From assembly GCA_947594425.1 (NCBI GenBank), contig CANQED010000003.1, positions 143,793 through 207,792 on the forward strand: DNA of 64,000 nucleotides, given 5' to 3'. The stretch's first letter is position 1. Every line of letters starts with the position of its first letter. The translations under genes were made by a program, and so were the position numbers. Below are positions 18,050 to 27,546 of the stretch, one piece after another. This DNA comes from an uncultured Ruminiclostridium sp. GTDB lineage: Bacteria; Bacillota; Clostridia; Oscillospirales; Ruminococcaceae. The notes beneath the pieces were generated by a model. That model saw only the letters and a list, made by a program, of their open reading frames with translations. It had not been told where the DNA came from and did no database searches.

Positions 18050-19783
18050 TTATTCCTCTATCGCGTCAAATTTGCACATCTGGCTGCAAAGTCCGCAGCC
18101 GACGCACAGCGTGCTGTCTATCGTAACGTGACTCTCTCCCCAGCACAGCGCGGGGCAGCCTATCCTCATACACGAGCGGCAATTTTTGCACTTAGCGGGG
18201 TCTATCTTAAAGGCGGGCTTGTGCTTTACGCTCTTTAGCAGGGCGCAGGGTCGGCGTGCGATTATTACCGACGGCTCGGGCTTATTAAGCTCCTCCTTTA
18301 TCGCCTGCTCGACAGCGGACAGGTCGTTGGGGTCTATCACCCTGACGCTGTCTATCCCGACCGCGTGCGCGAGCGCCTCAAGGTCTACCGCCGCCGCAGG
18401 GTCGCCGTATATATTCTTGCCGTTGGCGGGATTGTTCTGATGCCCCGTCATACCCGTTATGCTGTTGTCGAGGATAATAACGGTAGAATTGCTGCGGTTG
18501 TAGGCTATGTTTATCAGCCCCGTAACGCCGCTGTGTATAAAGGTGCTGTCGCCTATCACCGCTACAGACTTGCCCTCGTATTCTCCGCGCCTGCCTTTAT
18601 TAAAGCCGTGCAGACCGCTAATCGACGCGCCCATACATACAGTTGTATCTATCGCCGAGAGCGGAGCTGCCGAGCCGAGAGTATAGCAGCCTATATCTCC
18701 GCTGACGGTCACGCCGAGCTTGTTCAATATGTAGAATACCCCTCTGTGCGGACAGCCCGCGCAGAGCACGGGAGGACGCACGGGGACAGGCTCGGGAAAG
18801 TCGGTATATTCGTCCTCTTCTGAGAGTATCACGCGCTTAATGCTGCTCTGAAAGTACTCGCCGAGGTAGGTGAACTTTTCTTTACCGACTACGTCTACGC
18901 CTATCTTGCGGCAGTGCGTCTCTATTATATCGTCGAGCTCTTCTATTACATACACCGTCTTATGCTTAGCGGCAAAGTCCTTTATCAGCTTTATCGGCAG
19001 CGGGTTTATCAGCCCGAGCTTAAGATAATCCGCACTATCGCCGAGCGCCTCTTTAGCGTACTGATAGCATATCCCCGAGGTTATCACGCCGATATCCGCG
19101 CCGTTTTCTTCAGTGCGGTTGAGCGGACAGTCCTCGGCGTACTCGGTAAGCAGGCGGGTGCGCTCTTCTACGATAACGTGCTTTTTTATCGCGTTAGCGG
19201 GGACCATTACATTCTTGGCTATATCTTTTTTATATTCTTTTAATTTAATGTCGGCGCGGTCGCTCTCGCTGACCGCCGACTGCGAATGGCTGACGCGGGT
19301 GGTGAGCCTTAATATAACGGGGGTGTCATATTTTTCCGAGAGCTCGTACGCCGCAATGGTATAATCCTTGCACTCCTGCGAGTCCGAGGGCTCGAGCATG
19401 GGTACCTTAGCCGCTATGGCATAGTGGCGCGAGTCCTGCTCGTTCTGCGAGCTGTGCATACCCGGGTCGTCGGCGACCGCGATAAGCATACCGCCGTTTA
19501 CCCCGGTATAAGACGCGGTGAATAGCGGGTCGGCGGCGACGTTCAGCCCGACGTGCTTCATCGCGCAAAAGCTGCGCGCGCCCGCTATGCTCGCGCCTAC
19601 CGCCGTTTCGCAGGCGACCTTTTCATTGGGTGCCCACTCGCAGTAGAGCTCGTCGGGCGAGTACTTAGACGCCTCCTCGGTTATCTCGGTGCTCGGCGTA
19701 CCGGGATAAGCCGAAACGACCGACACGCCCGCCTCGTACAGCCCGCGCGCGACCGCCTGATTTCCTAACATCAACTTTGACAT
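18050..19783 (-). CDS. iorA: Indolepyruvate ferredoxin oxidoreductase, alpha subunit
   Basis: MSKLMLGNQAVARGLYEAGVSVVSAYPGTPSTEITEEASKY; GDIGCYTLGSAAPLSAIDTTVCMGASI TPP domain; C-terminal 4Fe-4S CKNCRSCMRIGCPA and CVGCGLCSQMC. Start corrected to ATG 19783 (RBS, promoter). Confidence 0.94.
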   Translation of the reverse strand: MSKLMLGNQAVARGLYEAGVSVVSAYPGTPSTEITEEASKYSPDELYCEWAPNEKVACETAVGASIAGARSFCAMKHVGLNVAADPLFTASYTGVNGGMLIAVADDPGMHSSQNEQDSRHYAIAAKVPMLEPSDSQECKDYTIAAYELSEKYDTPVILRLTTRVSHSQSAVSESDRADIKLKEYKKDIAKNVMVPANAIKKHVIVEERTRLLTEYAEDCPLNRTEENGADIGVITSGICYQYAKEALGDSADYLKLGLINPLPIKLIKDFAAKHKTVYVIEELDDIIETHCRKIGVDVVGKEKFTYLGEYFQSSIKRVILSEEDEYTDFPEPVPVRPPVLCAGCPHRGVFYILNKLGVTVSGDIGCYTLGSAAPLSAIDTTVCMGASISGLHGFNKGRRGEYEGKSVAVIGDSTFIHSGVTGLINIAYNRSNSTVIILDNSITGMTGHQNNPANGKNIYGDPAAAVDLEALAHAVGIDSVRVIDPNDLSAVEQAIKEELNKPEPSVIIARRPCALLKSVKHKPAFKIDPAKCKNCRSCMRIGCPALCWGESHVTIDSTLCVGCGLCSQMCKFDAIEE

Positions 19784-19852
19784 AAAGCTATCCTTTCCGT
19801 GCGGCGGCGCTTGCCGCCGACAGTATTTTTTAAAGCGATATTCCTTATAAAA

Positions 19853-19881
19853 ATTATACAATAACCCGTCGAAAATGTCAA
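19853..19881 (-). promoter_or_regulatory. Consensus promoter for the iorAB(-aguAB) unit
   Basis: Reverse strand TTGACA-17 bp-TATAAT. Confidence 0.85.
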
Positions 19882-19906
19882 TAAAAATGCCGATATTCCG
19901 CAGCTG

Positions 19907-19935
19907 TTGATTTTTGCCGATTAATATGCTAAAAT
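19907..19935 (+). promoter_or_regulatory. Promoter for the secA2-like gene
   Basis: TTGATT-17 bp-TAAAAT, divergent from the iorA promoter. Confidence 0.65.
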
Positions 19936-19970
19936 ATCTATATATTAAATTTTTGCAAAGGATAAGGGAA

Positions 19971-22307
19971 ATGGTAAATTCACGGTTTTTATCGCTCTGT
20001 GCCGATGTAAGAGCGAACGAGGGCGGCGAGATAAGCGCCCTTATGGAAAGCGGCGATATGGCAAAGGTGTTCGCCGCGTGCGGCACAGCCGCAAAGCAAA
20101 CGCTTGATATAGTCCCCTACGACGAGCAGATAGCCGCCGCTGCGGAGCTTGTAGACGGCAAAATAGTCGAGATGGCTACCGGCGAGGGCAAAACTCTCTC
20201 GGCGGTGCTCGCGGCGTGCTATATGGCGAGCAAGGGGCACAGGGTGCATATCCTCACCTTTAATGACTATCTCGCGCGGCGCGACTATGGCTGGATGAAG
20301 CCGATATACGATATGTGCGGGATCTGTGCCGCCTGCGTAAGACAAGGTATGAGCGCCGACGAGAAGAGGGCGGCGTACTCGGCTAAGGTCGTGTACGTCA
20401 CGGCGAGGGAGTGCGGCTTTGACTTTCTGCGGGATTTTGTCGCGGAAAAAGAGGAGGACTGCGTACACTGCGGCTTTGACACCGCCATAGTCGACGAGGC
20501 GGACAGCATACTTATAGACGAGGGGCGGGTGCCGCTGGTCATCGCGGGAGAGACCTCGGTCGTCCCCGACGCGGACCTTAAGGAGATATACCAGAAAGTA
20601 AGCGCGTTTGACGATACTTTATACGAGATAAACGACGAGCTCGAAACAATATACCTAACGCCAAAGGGCGAGGACGAGTGCGAGCGGATATTCTTAAACG
20701 GCGGGGGGCTGTACGACGAGGAAAATAACGCCCTGCTCACTAAGATAACCGACTGCCTGCGCGCGGCGTTTTTGCTTAAAATAGACGAGGACTATATCGT
20801 AAAGGACGGCGGGATAAAGATAATCGACGAGTTTACCGGGCGCGCCGCGCCCAATCGCCGCTATCCCGGGTCATTGCAGGCGGCCGTGGAGATAAAAGAG
20901 GGCATACAGAGCACCAGCAGGGGCGTAATTATGGGGGTAGTGCCGATACAATTTTTCGTGCGGCAGTATTCTCACCTTTCCGGTATGACGGGCACCGCAA
21001 AGTCCTCCGAGGACGAGTTTTACCAGCTGTACGACCTTAAGATAAGCGTGATAGATACCCATTTTCCGTGTAAAAGGACAGACCACCCCGCCGAGGTGTA
21101 TCTCACTAAGGCGGCGAAAAAGGACGCGGTCATCAGGTGCATAAAGTCCGCTCACGAAAAGGGACAGCCGATACTTATCGGTGTGTCTGGCATAGACGCG
21201 GGAGAAGAGCTATACGAGCGGCTAAAGGCCGAGGGCATAGACGCGGCTTTGCTTACGGCAAAAAACGACGAGCTCGAGGCGGATATCATCAAGGACGCGG
21301 GCAAGCCGTACGCCGTGACCGTCTCGGCCAATATGTCGGGCAGAGGCGTTGATATAAAGCTCGGCGGCGCGGACGAGTCCGAGCGCGATAAGGTGCAGGA
21401 CGCGGGCGGCCTGCTAATAATAGGCACGTATCTAAGTGAGAACCTGCGCGGCGATAAGCAGCTCTCGGGGCGGTCGGGTCGTCAGGGCGACCCCGGCGAG
21501 AGCAGGTTTTTCGTGTCGCTCGAGGACGATATTATGCAAAAATACGGCATTAAAAAGCTGATACCGAGGCGGCACTATCCCAACACCGAGACGGGCGAGG
21601 CTATAACCGACCGCGTGGTGATAAGAGAGGCAGAGCGCATACAGCGCATAGCGCAGGGCGATACCCTCGAATTAAGGCGCAGACTGCTGAAATTTACCAT
21701 GATAGGCGAAAAGCACCGCGACGCGGTATTCTCACGCAGAAAGGCGTTTTTGACAGGTCAGACCGAGGTAAGGATATGGCAGGAAAATTTCTCCGAGCAA
21801 TATAATGAGGCTGTCGGCAAATTCGGCGAGACCGCCGTATGCGAACTGCAGCGCCGCCTTATCCTATCGGTGATAAACGAGTACTGGAGCGACTACCTCG
21901 ACTATACCTCATACCTGCGCGACGGGATACACCTTACGAGAATAGGCGGTAAAAATCCCGCCGACGAGTACAATATCGTCTGCGAGGAATTTTTCTCGGG
22001 TATGGAGGAGCAAATAATAGATAATATGGGCGAACAGCTCGAGAGGCTTAACGCCTTAGACGATATAGCCGAGTTTAAGATAAACTCCCCGTCGGCGCTG
22101 TGGACGTATGTGCTGAACGAGAGCGGCGAGGAGCTGCTCAAAAAGAGCTTTATCGAGACAGCGCTCAGCTCATCGGAGGAAGAAGAGTACTACGAGGACG
22201 AGGAGTATGAGGACAGCGAGAACGAAGAAGATCAGCCGCCAAGCGAAGAAGAAAAGGACGAGCCTAAAAAAGGCGGCTTTTTCGGCAAATTTTTCAAGAA
22301 GAAATAG
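19971..22307 (+). CDS. secA2: SecA2-like accessory preprotein translocase ATPase with acidic tail and lysine-rich C-terminus
   Basis: KIVEMATGEGKTLSAVLAACYMASKGHRVHILTFNDYLARRD, DTAIVDEADSILIDEGRVPLVIAG, ANMSGRGVDIKLGG, SGRQGDPGESRFFVSLEDD. No C-terminal zinc motif; ends EEEEYYEDEEYEDSENEEDQ...FFGKFFKKK. Confidence 0.85.
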   Translation: MVNSRFLSLCADVRANEGGEISALMESGDMAKVFAACGTAAKQTLDIVPYDEQIAAAAELVDGKIVEMATGEGKTLSAVLAACYMASKGHRVHILTFNDYLARRDYGWMKPIYDMCGICAACVRQGMSADEKRAAYSAKVVYVTARECGFDFLRDFVAEKEEDCVHCGFDTAIVDEADSILIDEGRVPLVIAGETSVVPDADLKEIYQKVSAFDDTLYEINDELETIYLTPKGEDECERIFLNGGGLYDEENNALLTKITDCLRAAFLLKIDEDYIVKDGGIKIIDEFTGRAAPNRRYPGSLQAAVEIKEGIQSTSRGVIMGVVPIQFFVRQYSHLSGMTGTAKSSEDEFYQLYDLKISVIDTHFPCKRTDHPAEVYLTKAAKKDAVIRCIKSAHEKGQPILIGVSGIDAGEELYERLKAEGIDAALLTAKNDELEADIIKDAGKPYAVTVSANMSGRGVDIKLGGADESERDKVQDAGGLLIIGTYLSENLRGDKQLSGRSGRQGDPGESRFFVSLEDDIMQKYGIKKLIPRRHYPNTETGEAITDRVVIREAERIQRIAQGDTLELRRRLLKFTMIGEKHRDAVFSRRKAFLTGQTEVRIWQENFSEQYNEAVGKFGETAVCELQRRLILSVINEYWSDYLDYTSYLRDGIHLTRIGGKNPADEYNIVCEEFFSGMEEQIIDNMGEQLERLNALDDIAEFKINSPSALWTYVLNESGEELLKKSFIETALSSSEEEEYYEDEEYEDSENEEDQPPSEEEKDEPKKGGFFGKFFKKK

Positions 22308-22319
22308 AAAGGGCGTAAA

Positions 22320-23690
22320 ATGGACTGTATAGCCGCGATCTCCACCCCCACAGCGCAGGGCGGTGTGTCGATGATACGAATATCGGGCGAGGACGCGATA
22401 AATGTCGCAAAGGCGGTATTTAAGCCTATATACCCCGTCACGGACATAGACGAAATGGCGGGCTATACCGCCGCATACGGGCAGGTGTACCGTAAAGGGG
22501 AAAAGCTCGACGACGGGATACTGACGGTTTTTCTCGCGCCGCACAGCTACACGGGAGAAAACGTCGCGGAGATAACCTGCCACGGCGGAATATTGGTCAC
22601 GCGGCGGGTACTGCTCGCGTGCATAGAGGCGGGGGCGCGGTATGCCGCCGCAGGAGAATTTACTAAGCGCGCTTTACTTAACGGGAAAATGTCTCTCACC
22701 GAGGCGGAGGCCGTCATAGATATGATAAACGCCGAGAGCGACGGCTATATCGCTGCGGCAAAGGCTCAGCACGACGGGGCGCTCTCCCGCCGCATAGAGG
22801 CACTGTGCTCGCGCATACGCTCCGCCGCCGAAGAAATAACCGCGTGGATAGACTATCCCGACGAGGCGGAGCAGGAGGACGAGATAGTGCTCTCTGACCG
22901 CGAAAAGGAGCTAAGCGATATAAAGGGCGAGATAGACGCGCTGCTTATAAGCTTTGAGGGCGGAAAGGCGCTAAGGGACGGCATATCCGCCGCGATAGTC
23001 GGCAGGACCAACGCGGGAAAGTCCACGCTGATGAACCTATTATCGGGCGAGGACGTAAGCATAGTCACCGATTTAGAGGGTACCACCCGCGATATAGTCG
23101 AGCAGACGGTAAACGTCGGGGACATACGCCTTAACCTTGCCGACTGCGCGGGGCTGAGAGACGCGGGGGACAAGGCGGAGCAAATTGGCATAGAGCGTAT
23201 GCTGAGGCGGCTCGACAATTCGAGGATAATACTCGCGGTCTTTGACGGCTCGCGCGAATTGTCCGACGACGACAACAGCCTTATAGAGCGCCTGTGCGGC
23301 AAGAACGTCCTGCCGATAATAAACAAATCCGACCTTGCTACAAGAGAAGACGTGATAAGCGCGGTAAAGACGCTCGGCGAGCCCGTAATTATATCCGCGA
23401 AAAGCGGCGAGGGCGAGCAGCGGCTTTTATCCGAGATAGTACGCCTGTGCGGGTTAAAACGGCTAAACCCTGGCGAGGGCTTTATCGCCAACGACCGTCA
23501 GCGCGACTGCGCCCTAAGGGCAAAAAAGCACATAGACGCGGCGTATGACGCGATATGCGGCGGGTTTACCGTGGACGCGGTGGGCGTAGAGCTAGAGGAG
23601 GCGCTCTCCTGTCTGTATGAGCTTGACGGTAAAGAGGCGGGAGAGGAGATAATCGACGGAGTGTTCAAGCGCTTTTGCGTGGGGAAATAA
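22320..23690 (+). CDS. mnmE: tRNA uridine-5-carboxymethylaminomethyl(34) synthesis GTPase MnmE
   Basis: MDCIAAISTPTAQGGVSMIRISG; GRTNAGKSTLMNLLSGEDVSIVTDLEGTTRD; C-terminal FCVGK. Confidence 0.96.
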   Translation: MDCIAAISTPTAQGGVSMIRISGEDAINVAKAVFKPIYPVTDIDEMAGYTAAYGQVYRKGEKLDDGILTVFLAPHSYTGENVAEITCHGGILVTRRVLLACIEAGARYAAAGEFTKRALLNGKMSLTEAEAVIDMINAESDGYIAAAKAQHDGALSRRIEALCSRIRSAAEEITAWIDYPDEAEQEDEIVLSDREKELSDIKGEIDALLISFEGGKALRDGISAAIVGRTNAGKSTLMNLLSGEDVSIVTDLEGTTRDIVEQTVNVGDIRLNLADCAGLRDAGDKAEQIGIERMLRRLDNSRIILAVFDGSRELSDDDNSLIERLCGKNVLPIINKSDLATREDVISAVKTLGEPVIISAKSGEGEQRLLSEIVRLCGLKRLNPGEGFIANDRQRDCALRAKKHIDAAYDAICGGFTVDAVGVELEEALSCLYELDGKEAGEEIIDGVFKRFCVGK

Positions 23691-23795
23691 TTGCACATTA
23701 TCAAGTCCCTTTCTAAACGGGGACTTGATTTTTATTTCATTTTATGCGATAATATATAATAGGGAAAAATTTATATAATGCAGGAAAGAGAAAAT

Positions 23796-26246
23796 ATGGC
23801 GGAATTTTTAAATTTTAAAGGGGATTATAAGGGGCTCACCGCCGAGAGCGCGGAGAAAAAGCTGTCGATGTACGGCGAGAACCTTTTCTCCGATACGCGT
23901 ACAAAACGCTTAGGCGTAAAGCAGACCCTGCTCGACCCCGCGTTTTTATTGCTCATAATAGCGTCGGGGCTGTATTGGGGCACGCCGTCGGGGATAGCCT
24001 GCCTAGTGCTGGCGGTACTGCTCGCGGCGGTAAGGATACCTATCTGCCGATACTGCAACCGCAGGCTTTACGGGAGAATGCTCGCGTCGGAGATGAAGTA
24101 CCGCGTTATCAGAGAAGAAAAGCTTGAGCTGGTCGCGGCGCGGGGGCTCGTCCCCGACGATATAATTATTTTGCAGGCGGGGGAAATCGTGCCCGCCGAC
24201 GCGCATATACTTGAATGTGACGGGCTTGTCATAGACGAGAGCAAGGTGTCGGGCGAGAGCATGGTATCGGATAAGCACCCCGGGGCCGACCCCAACGGCA
24301 AGGCACTTAAAGCGAGCTGTCTGTACGCGGACAGCAGGCTGATATCGGGCGGGGCCGTCTGCCGCATATTTGCGACGGGCGAGGACACCGCGCGGGTGCG
24401 CATAGAGGGCATAGCAAAGCACCGCGACCCTAATCTCACCGAGTACGAGAGGGCGGCCGACCGCTTTATCCTGCCTATGCTATTGGCGGGAGTGCTTGCC
24501 GCCGCGGCGGAGCTGTTTATCAGCATATTCGGCGGGGCGGGTACTATAGAGATGCTGCTATCGGCGGTAGGGCATATTATGTGCTTTGTCCCCGCGTCGG
24601 CGGCGCTTTATATCAGGCTGTACTGCGTATACGGGCTAAAGCGCATAGACGCTAAGGGCGCGGCCGTAAAGAGCCTAAAGGATATGGAGAAGCTCAACGG
24701 CCTCACCGCGCTGGTGATAGACAAATCCGCCGTGGTCTCCCCGAATTTGCTCGAGGTCGCGGGGATATACAGCAAGAACGACAAGCTTATGACCACCGTC
24801 ACGGCGCTCGCCTGTGCTAAGCCTGGGGCGCTTCCGACCGAGCAGGCGTTTTTGCTCAGCGCCGAGCTTACCGGTACGGATATAAAGGCTCTGCGTGAGA
24901 ACGGACCCGTCGCGGAATTTCCATATAACGAAAATGACAAAATAGGCGGCAATATATACCGCATAGATGATAAATATCTGCTGTGCGTGCAGGGCTCGGT
25001 GGAGAAGATAACGGGGCTGTGCCGTATGCCGTCCGACGAATTTTATAAGGTGCAGCAGCGCGCCGCCGTACTGTCAAAGCGCGGGCTTGAGGTCTGGGCA
25101 AGCGCGTACGCGATATATCACGAGGGCGACGACCTGCCCAAAAGCCTATACGCCGTAAATTATACCTTTATGGGACTTACCGCATATATGAGCGCTACCC
25201 GCGATATAATACCGCTCGCGGTGCAGGGCTGCCGACGCGCGGGGGTAAAGCCCGTGCTGGTGTCCTCCGACAGTTCCGAGACGGCTGTCGCCATGGGCAA
25301 AAAGCTCGGCCTCTCGACCGAGGGTATGATAACGGGAGATATGCTGAGAATAGCGGAGCTTAAAGGCGAGACCCTCGACTTTTCGCGCGCGGAGATATTC
25401 GGAAATATCACTTTAACGCAAAAGCCCGCCATAATAGAGGGGCTCAAAAAGGCGGGAGAGATCACCGCCTGCATTGGCTTTGACGACTCGCAATACGATA
25501 CCGTGATACGCAGCGACTTAGGCATAACGTCGCTCGACAGCACGACGGGCAGCCTGTACGAGGCATGCGGGCTTATTATGAGCAACGACAGCTTTGGCGG
25601 GATAGTAGAGGTGTTTAAAGAGGCGCGTCAGCTTCACCGCAATATCAAAAAGCTGCTAAAGCTGCTGCTTGCTTCGGCGGCGGCGCTTATGACCCTCGCT
25701 TTAGCGGATATAATACTCGGCGCGGGCATTATAACGCCTATGTTTATAGGGCTTATCGGGGCGGCGGTGCTGCCCGTGCTCTCGATATGCTACATAGACG
25801 ACACCGCCGATATGAAATATGTGATGAAACCGTCTAACTTTCTCAGCCGCAACACCGTCGGAAAGTCGTTTTATATGTCGGGGGCGCTGAGCGGCTTTGT
25901 GATAGGCGCGGCGGCGGCGGTGTTTATGTTTATCTGCTCGGGTATAATGACCGCGGGGCAGACCTCGGCGGCGGTGCTGATACTTATAAGCAGCGCGCTG
26001 AGCTTTTTCACCCTGTTCAACGCGGCTAAGCACACCGGTATCTTCGCCCTGATAAATTCGGGGGCGCTAAGCGGGACTAAGGCTCTCGCATGCGTTATGG
26101 CGACCGTGCTTATGATAATCCTCCCCTGCATACCCGTATGCGGCGCGGCGCTCGGCTTTGACCCTCCGGGGGCGGGGGCGATAATCGCGGCGCTGGTGAT
26201 AGGCCTTGCGTGCAGCGGCTGGTACGAGCTGAGAAAATATTTTTGA
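23796..26246 (+). CDS. P-type ATPase homologue with degenerate catalytic motifs
   Basis: P-type architecture (GxxVPADAHILECDGLVIDESKVSGES) but DKTGT is DKSAV, KGAPE is QGSVE, TGD is SSD, GDGxND is GFDDSQYD. Start moved to ATG 23796 downstream of AGGAAAG. Confidence 0.85.
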   Translation: MAEFLNFKGDYKGLTAESAEKKLSMYGENLFSDTRTKRLGVKQTLLDPAFLLLIIASGLYWGTPSGIACLVLAVLLAAVRIPICRYCNRRLYGRMLASEMKYRVIREEKLELVAARGLVPDDIIILQAGEIVPADAHILECDGLVIDESKVSGESMVSDKHPGADPNGKALKASCLYADSRLISGGAVCRIFATGEDTARVRIEGIAKHRDPNLTEYERAADRFILPMLLAGVLAAAAELFISIFGGAGTIEMLLSAVGHIMCFVPASAALYIRLYCVYGLKRIDAKGAAVKSLKDMEKLNGLTALVIDKSAVVSPNLLEVAGIYSKNDKLMTTVTALACAKPGALPTEQAFLLSAELTGTDIKALRENGPVAEFPYNENDKIGGNIYRIDDKYLLCVQGSVEKITGLCRMPSDEFYKVQQRAAVLSKRGLEVWASAYAIYHEGDDLPKSLYAVNYTFMGLTAYMSATRDIIPLAVQGCRRAGVKPVLVSSDSSETAVAMGKKLGLSTEGMITGDMLRIAELKGETLDFSRAEIFGNITLTQKPAIIEGLKKAGEITACIGFDDSQYDTVIRSDLGITSLDSTTGSLYEACGLIMSNDSFGGIVEVFKEARQLHRNIKKLLKLLLASAAALMTLALADIILGAGIITPMFIGLIGAAVLPVLSICYIDDTADMKYVMKPSNFLSRNTVGKSFYMSGALSGFVIGAAAAVFMFICSGIMTAGQTSAAVLILISSALSFFTLFNAAKHTGIFALINSGALSGTKALACVMATVLMIILPCIPVCGAALGFDPPGAGAIIAALVIGLACSGWYELRKYF

Positions 26247-26261
26247 TAAAGGGGCGTAAAT

Positions 26262-27347
26262 GTGGAACATCTGCTCAATTTAATTTACGGCGCCGTTTTC
26301 GGGATAGCGAACGTGATCCCCGGCGTCAGCGGCGGCACTATGATGGTGGTGTTCGGGATATACGACAAGCTTATCGAGGTGCTGTCCTTTAAGCTGTCGG
26401 CGATAAAGAAAAATATAGTGTTTTTGCTGTTTTTCGGTATCGGCGCGGCGGCGGGCATACTCGGCTTCTCGTTTGTGATAAGCTGGCTGTTTGAAAATTT
26501 CAGCGTCGGCGTAAATATGTTCTTTATGGGGCTTATCGCGGGGAGCATCCCCCTTATAATAAAGACCGCAACTAAGGAAGAAAAATTCCGCCCGATGTGC
26601 CTTATCGCGTTTATCCCCGCGCTTGCTCTCGTGATAGGTATGGCGGTGCTCGACAAGACCTCGGGAGATAATTATGCGGTAGAGCTTTCTAATACGAACG
26701 GCGGGTACACCGTCACTATAGAAAATAACGGCAATTACGCGATAAAGCCCGACTGGAGGCTTACCGTCCCCGCCGACCTTTCCGAGCAAAACGCCGTAAA
26801 CTGCACGGTAAAGAGCTCCTCTAACGGCGTAAGCGTTCTCACCGGCATAGAGGGCGAGAGCATAGCCCCGGGAGAGAAAAAGACCGTCGGTATAATCACC
26901 GACGCTACGATAAACGCCGACGCGCTGAAATTGTCCTTTACCTATCAGATGAATGTTATGCTGTTTTTGACATTGCTCGGCGGGGTGACGCTCGCGGCGG
27001 TGGCTATGATAATCCCCGGGGTGTCGGGCTCGTTCGTTATGGTGCTGCTCGGCATATATTCTACCGTGATAGGCGCGATAAAGAGCCTTGATATCATGAT
27101 ACTGATACCCACCGCGATAGGCGTTATAATAGGTATCATATTCGGCGCGAAAATAATATCCCTGCTGCTGAAAAAATACTCGCTTATGGTCTACAGCGGG
27201 ATACTCGGGCTTGTCGCGGGGTCGTTCTTCGCGATATTCCCCGACGGAGTCGGCTTTAATATCCAAACGCTTATCGGTGCGGGGGCGTTTATTGTCGGGG
27301 GAATAATCTCGTATATCAGCGGGAAGTATTCGACAAAGGCCGACTGA
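26262..27347 (+). CDS. DUF368 family membrane protein (putative polyprenyl-phosphate transporter) with inserted extracytoplasmic beta domain
   Basis: Duplicated NVIPGVSGGTMMVVFGIYDKLIE and MIIPGVSGSFVMVLLGIYSTVIG halves; GTG start; insert about 26652-26945 (YTVTIENNGNYAIKPDWRLTVPADLSEQNAVNCTVKSSSNGVSVL...IAPGEKKTVG). Confidence 0.88.
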   Translation: MEHLLNLIYGAVFGIANVIPGVSGGTMMVVFGIYDKLIEVLSFKLSAIKKNIVFLLFFGIGAAAGILGFSFVISWLFENFSVGVNMFFMGLIAGSIPLIIKTATKEEKFRPMCLIAFIPALALVIGMAVLDKTSGDNYAVELSNTNGGYTVTIENNGNYAIKPDWRLTVPADLSEQNAVNCTVKSSSNGVSVLTGIEGESIAPGEKKTVGIITDATINADALKLSFTYQMNVMLFLTLLGGVTLAAVAMIIPGVSGSFVMVLLGIYSTVIGAIKSLDIMILIPTAIGVIIGIIFGAKIISLLLKKYSLMVYSGILGLVAGSFFAIFPDGVGFNIQTLIGAGAFIVGGIISYISGKYSTKAD

Positions 27348-27546
27348 GTTTTACACTGTTTGTCGTAACTTTTTCTACAATTTTCATATCAACCGCCGAA
27401 AAATCAAACGTATTTTTGTGTAGAAAAGCGAATTATCGCTTTACACTATTGTTTTTTCAAAAGAAATGTGATATTATATTAGAGTACAGATACGGGAGCT
27501 ACCCGTAAATTTTCCGAATGTGACCTAAGAGAAAGGAAATATTACA

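Noticed and set aside
26280-27266. 328-aa reverse ORF opposite the DUF368 gene
   Set aside because: Tyr/His/Arg-rich shadow translation; the forward strand has a clear membrane-protein family.
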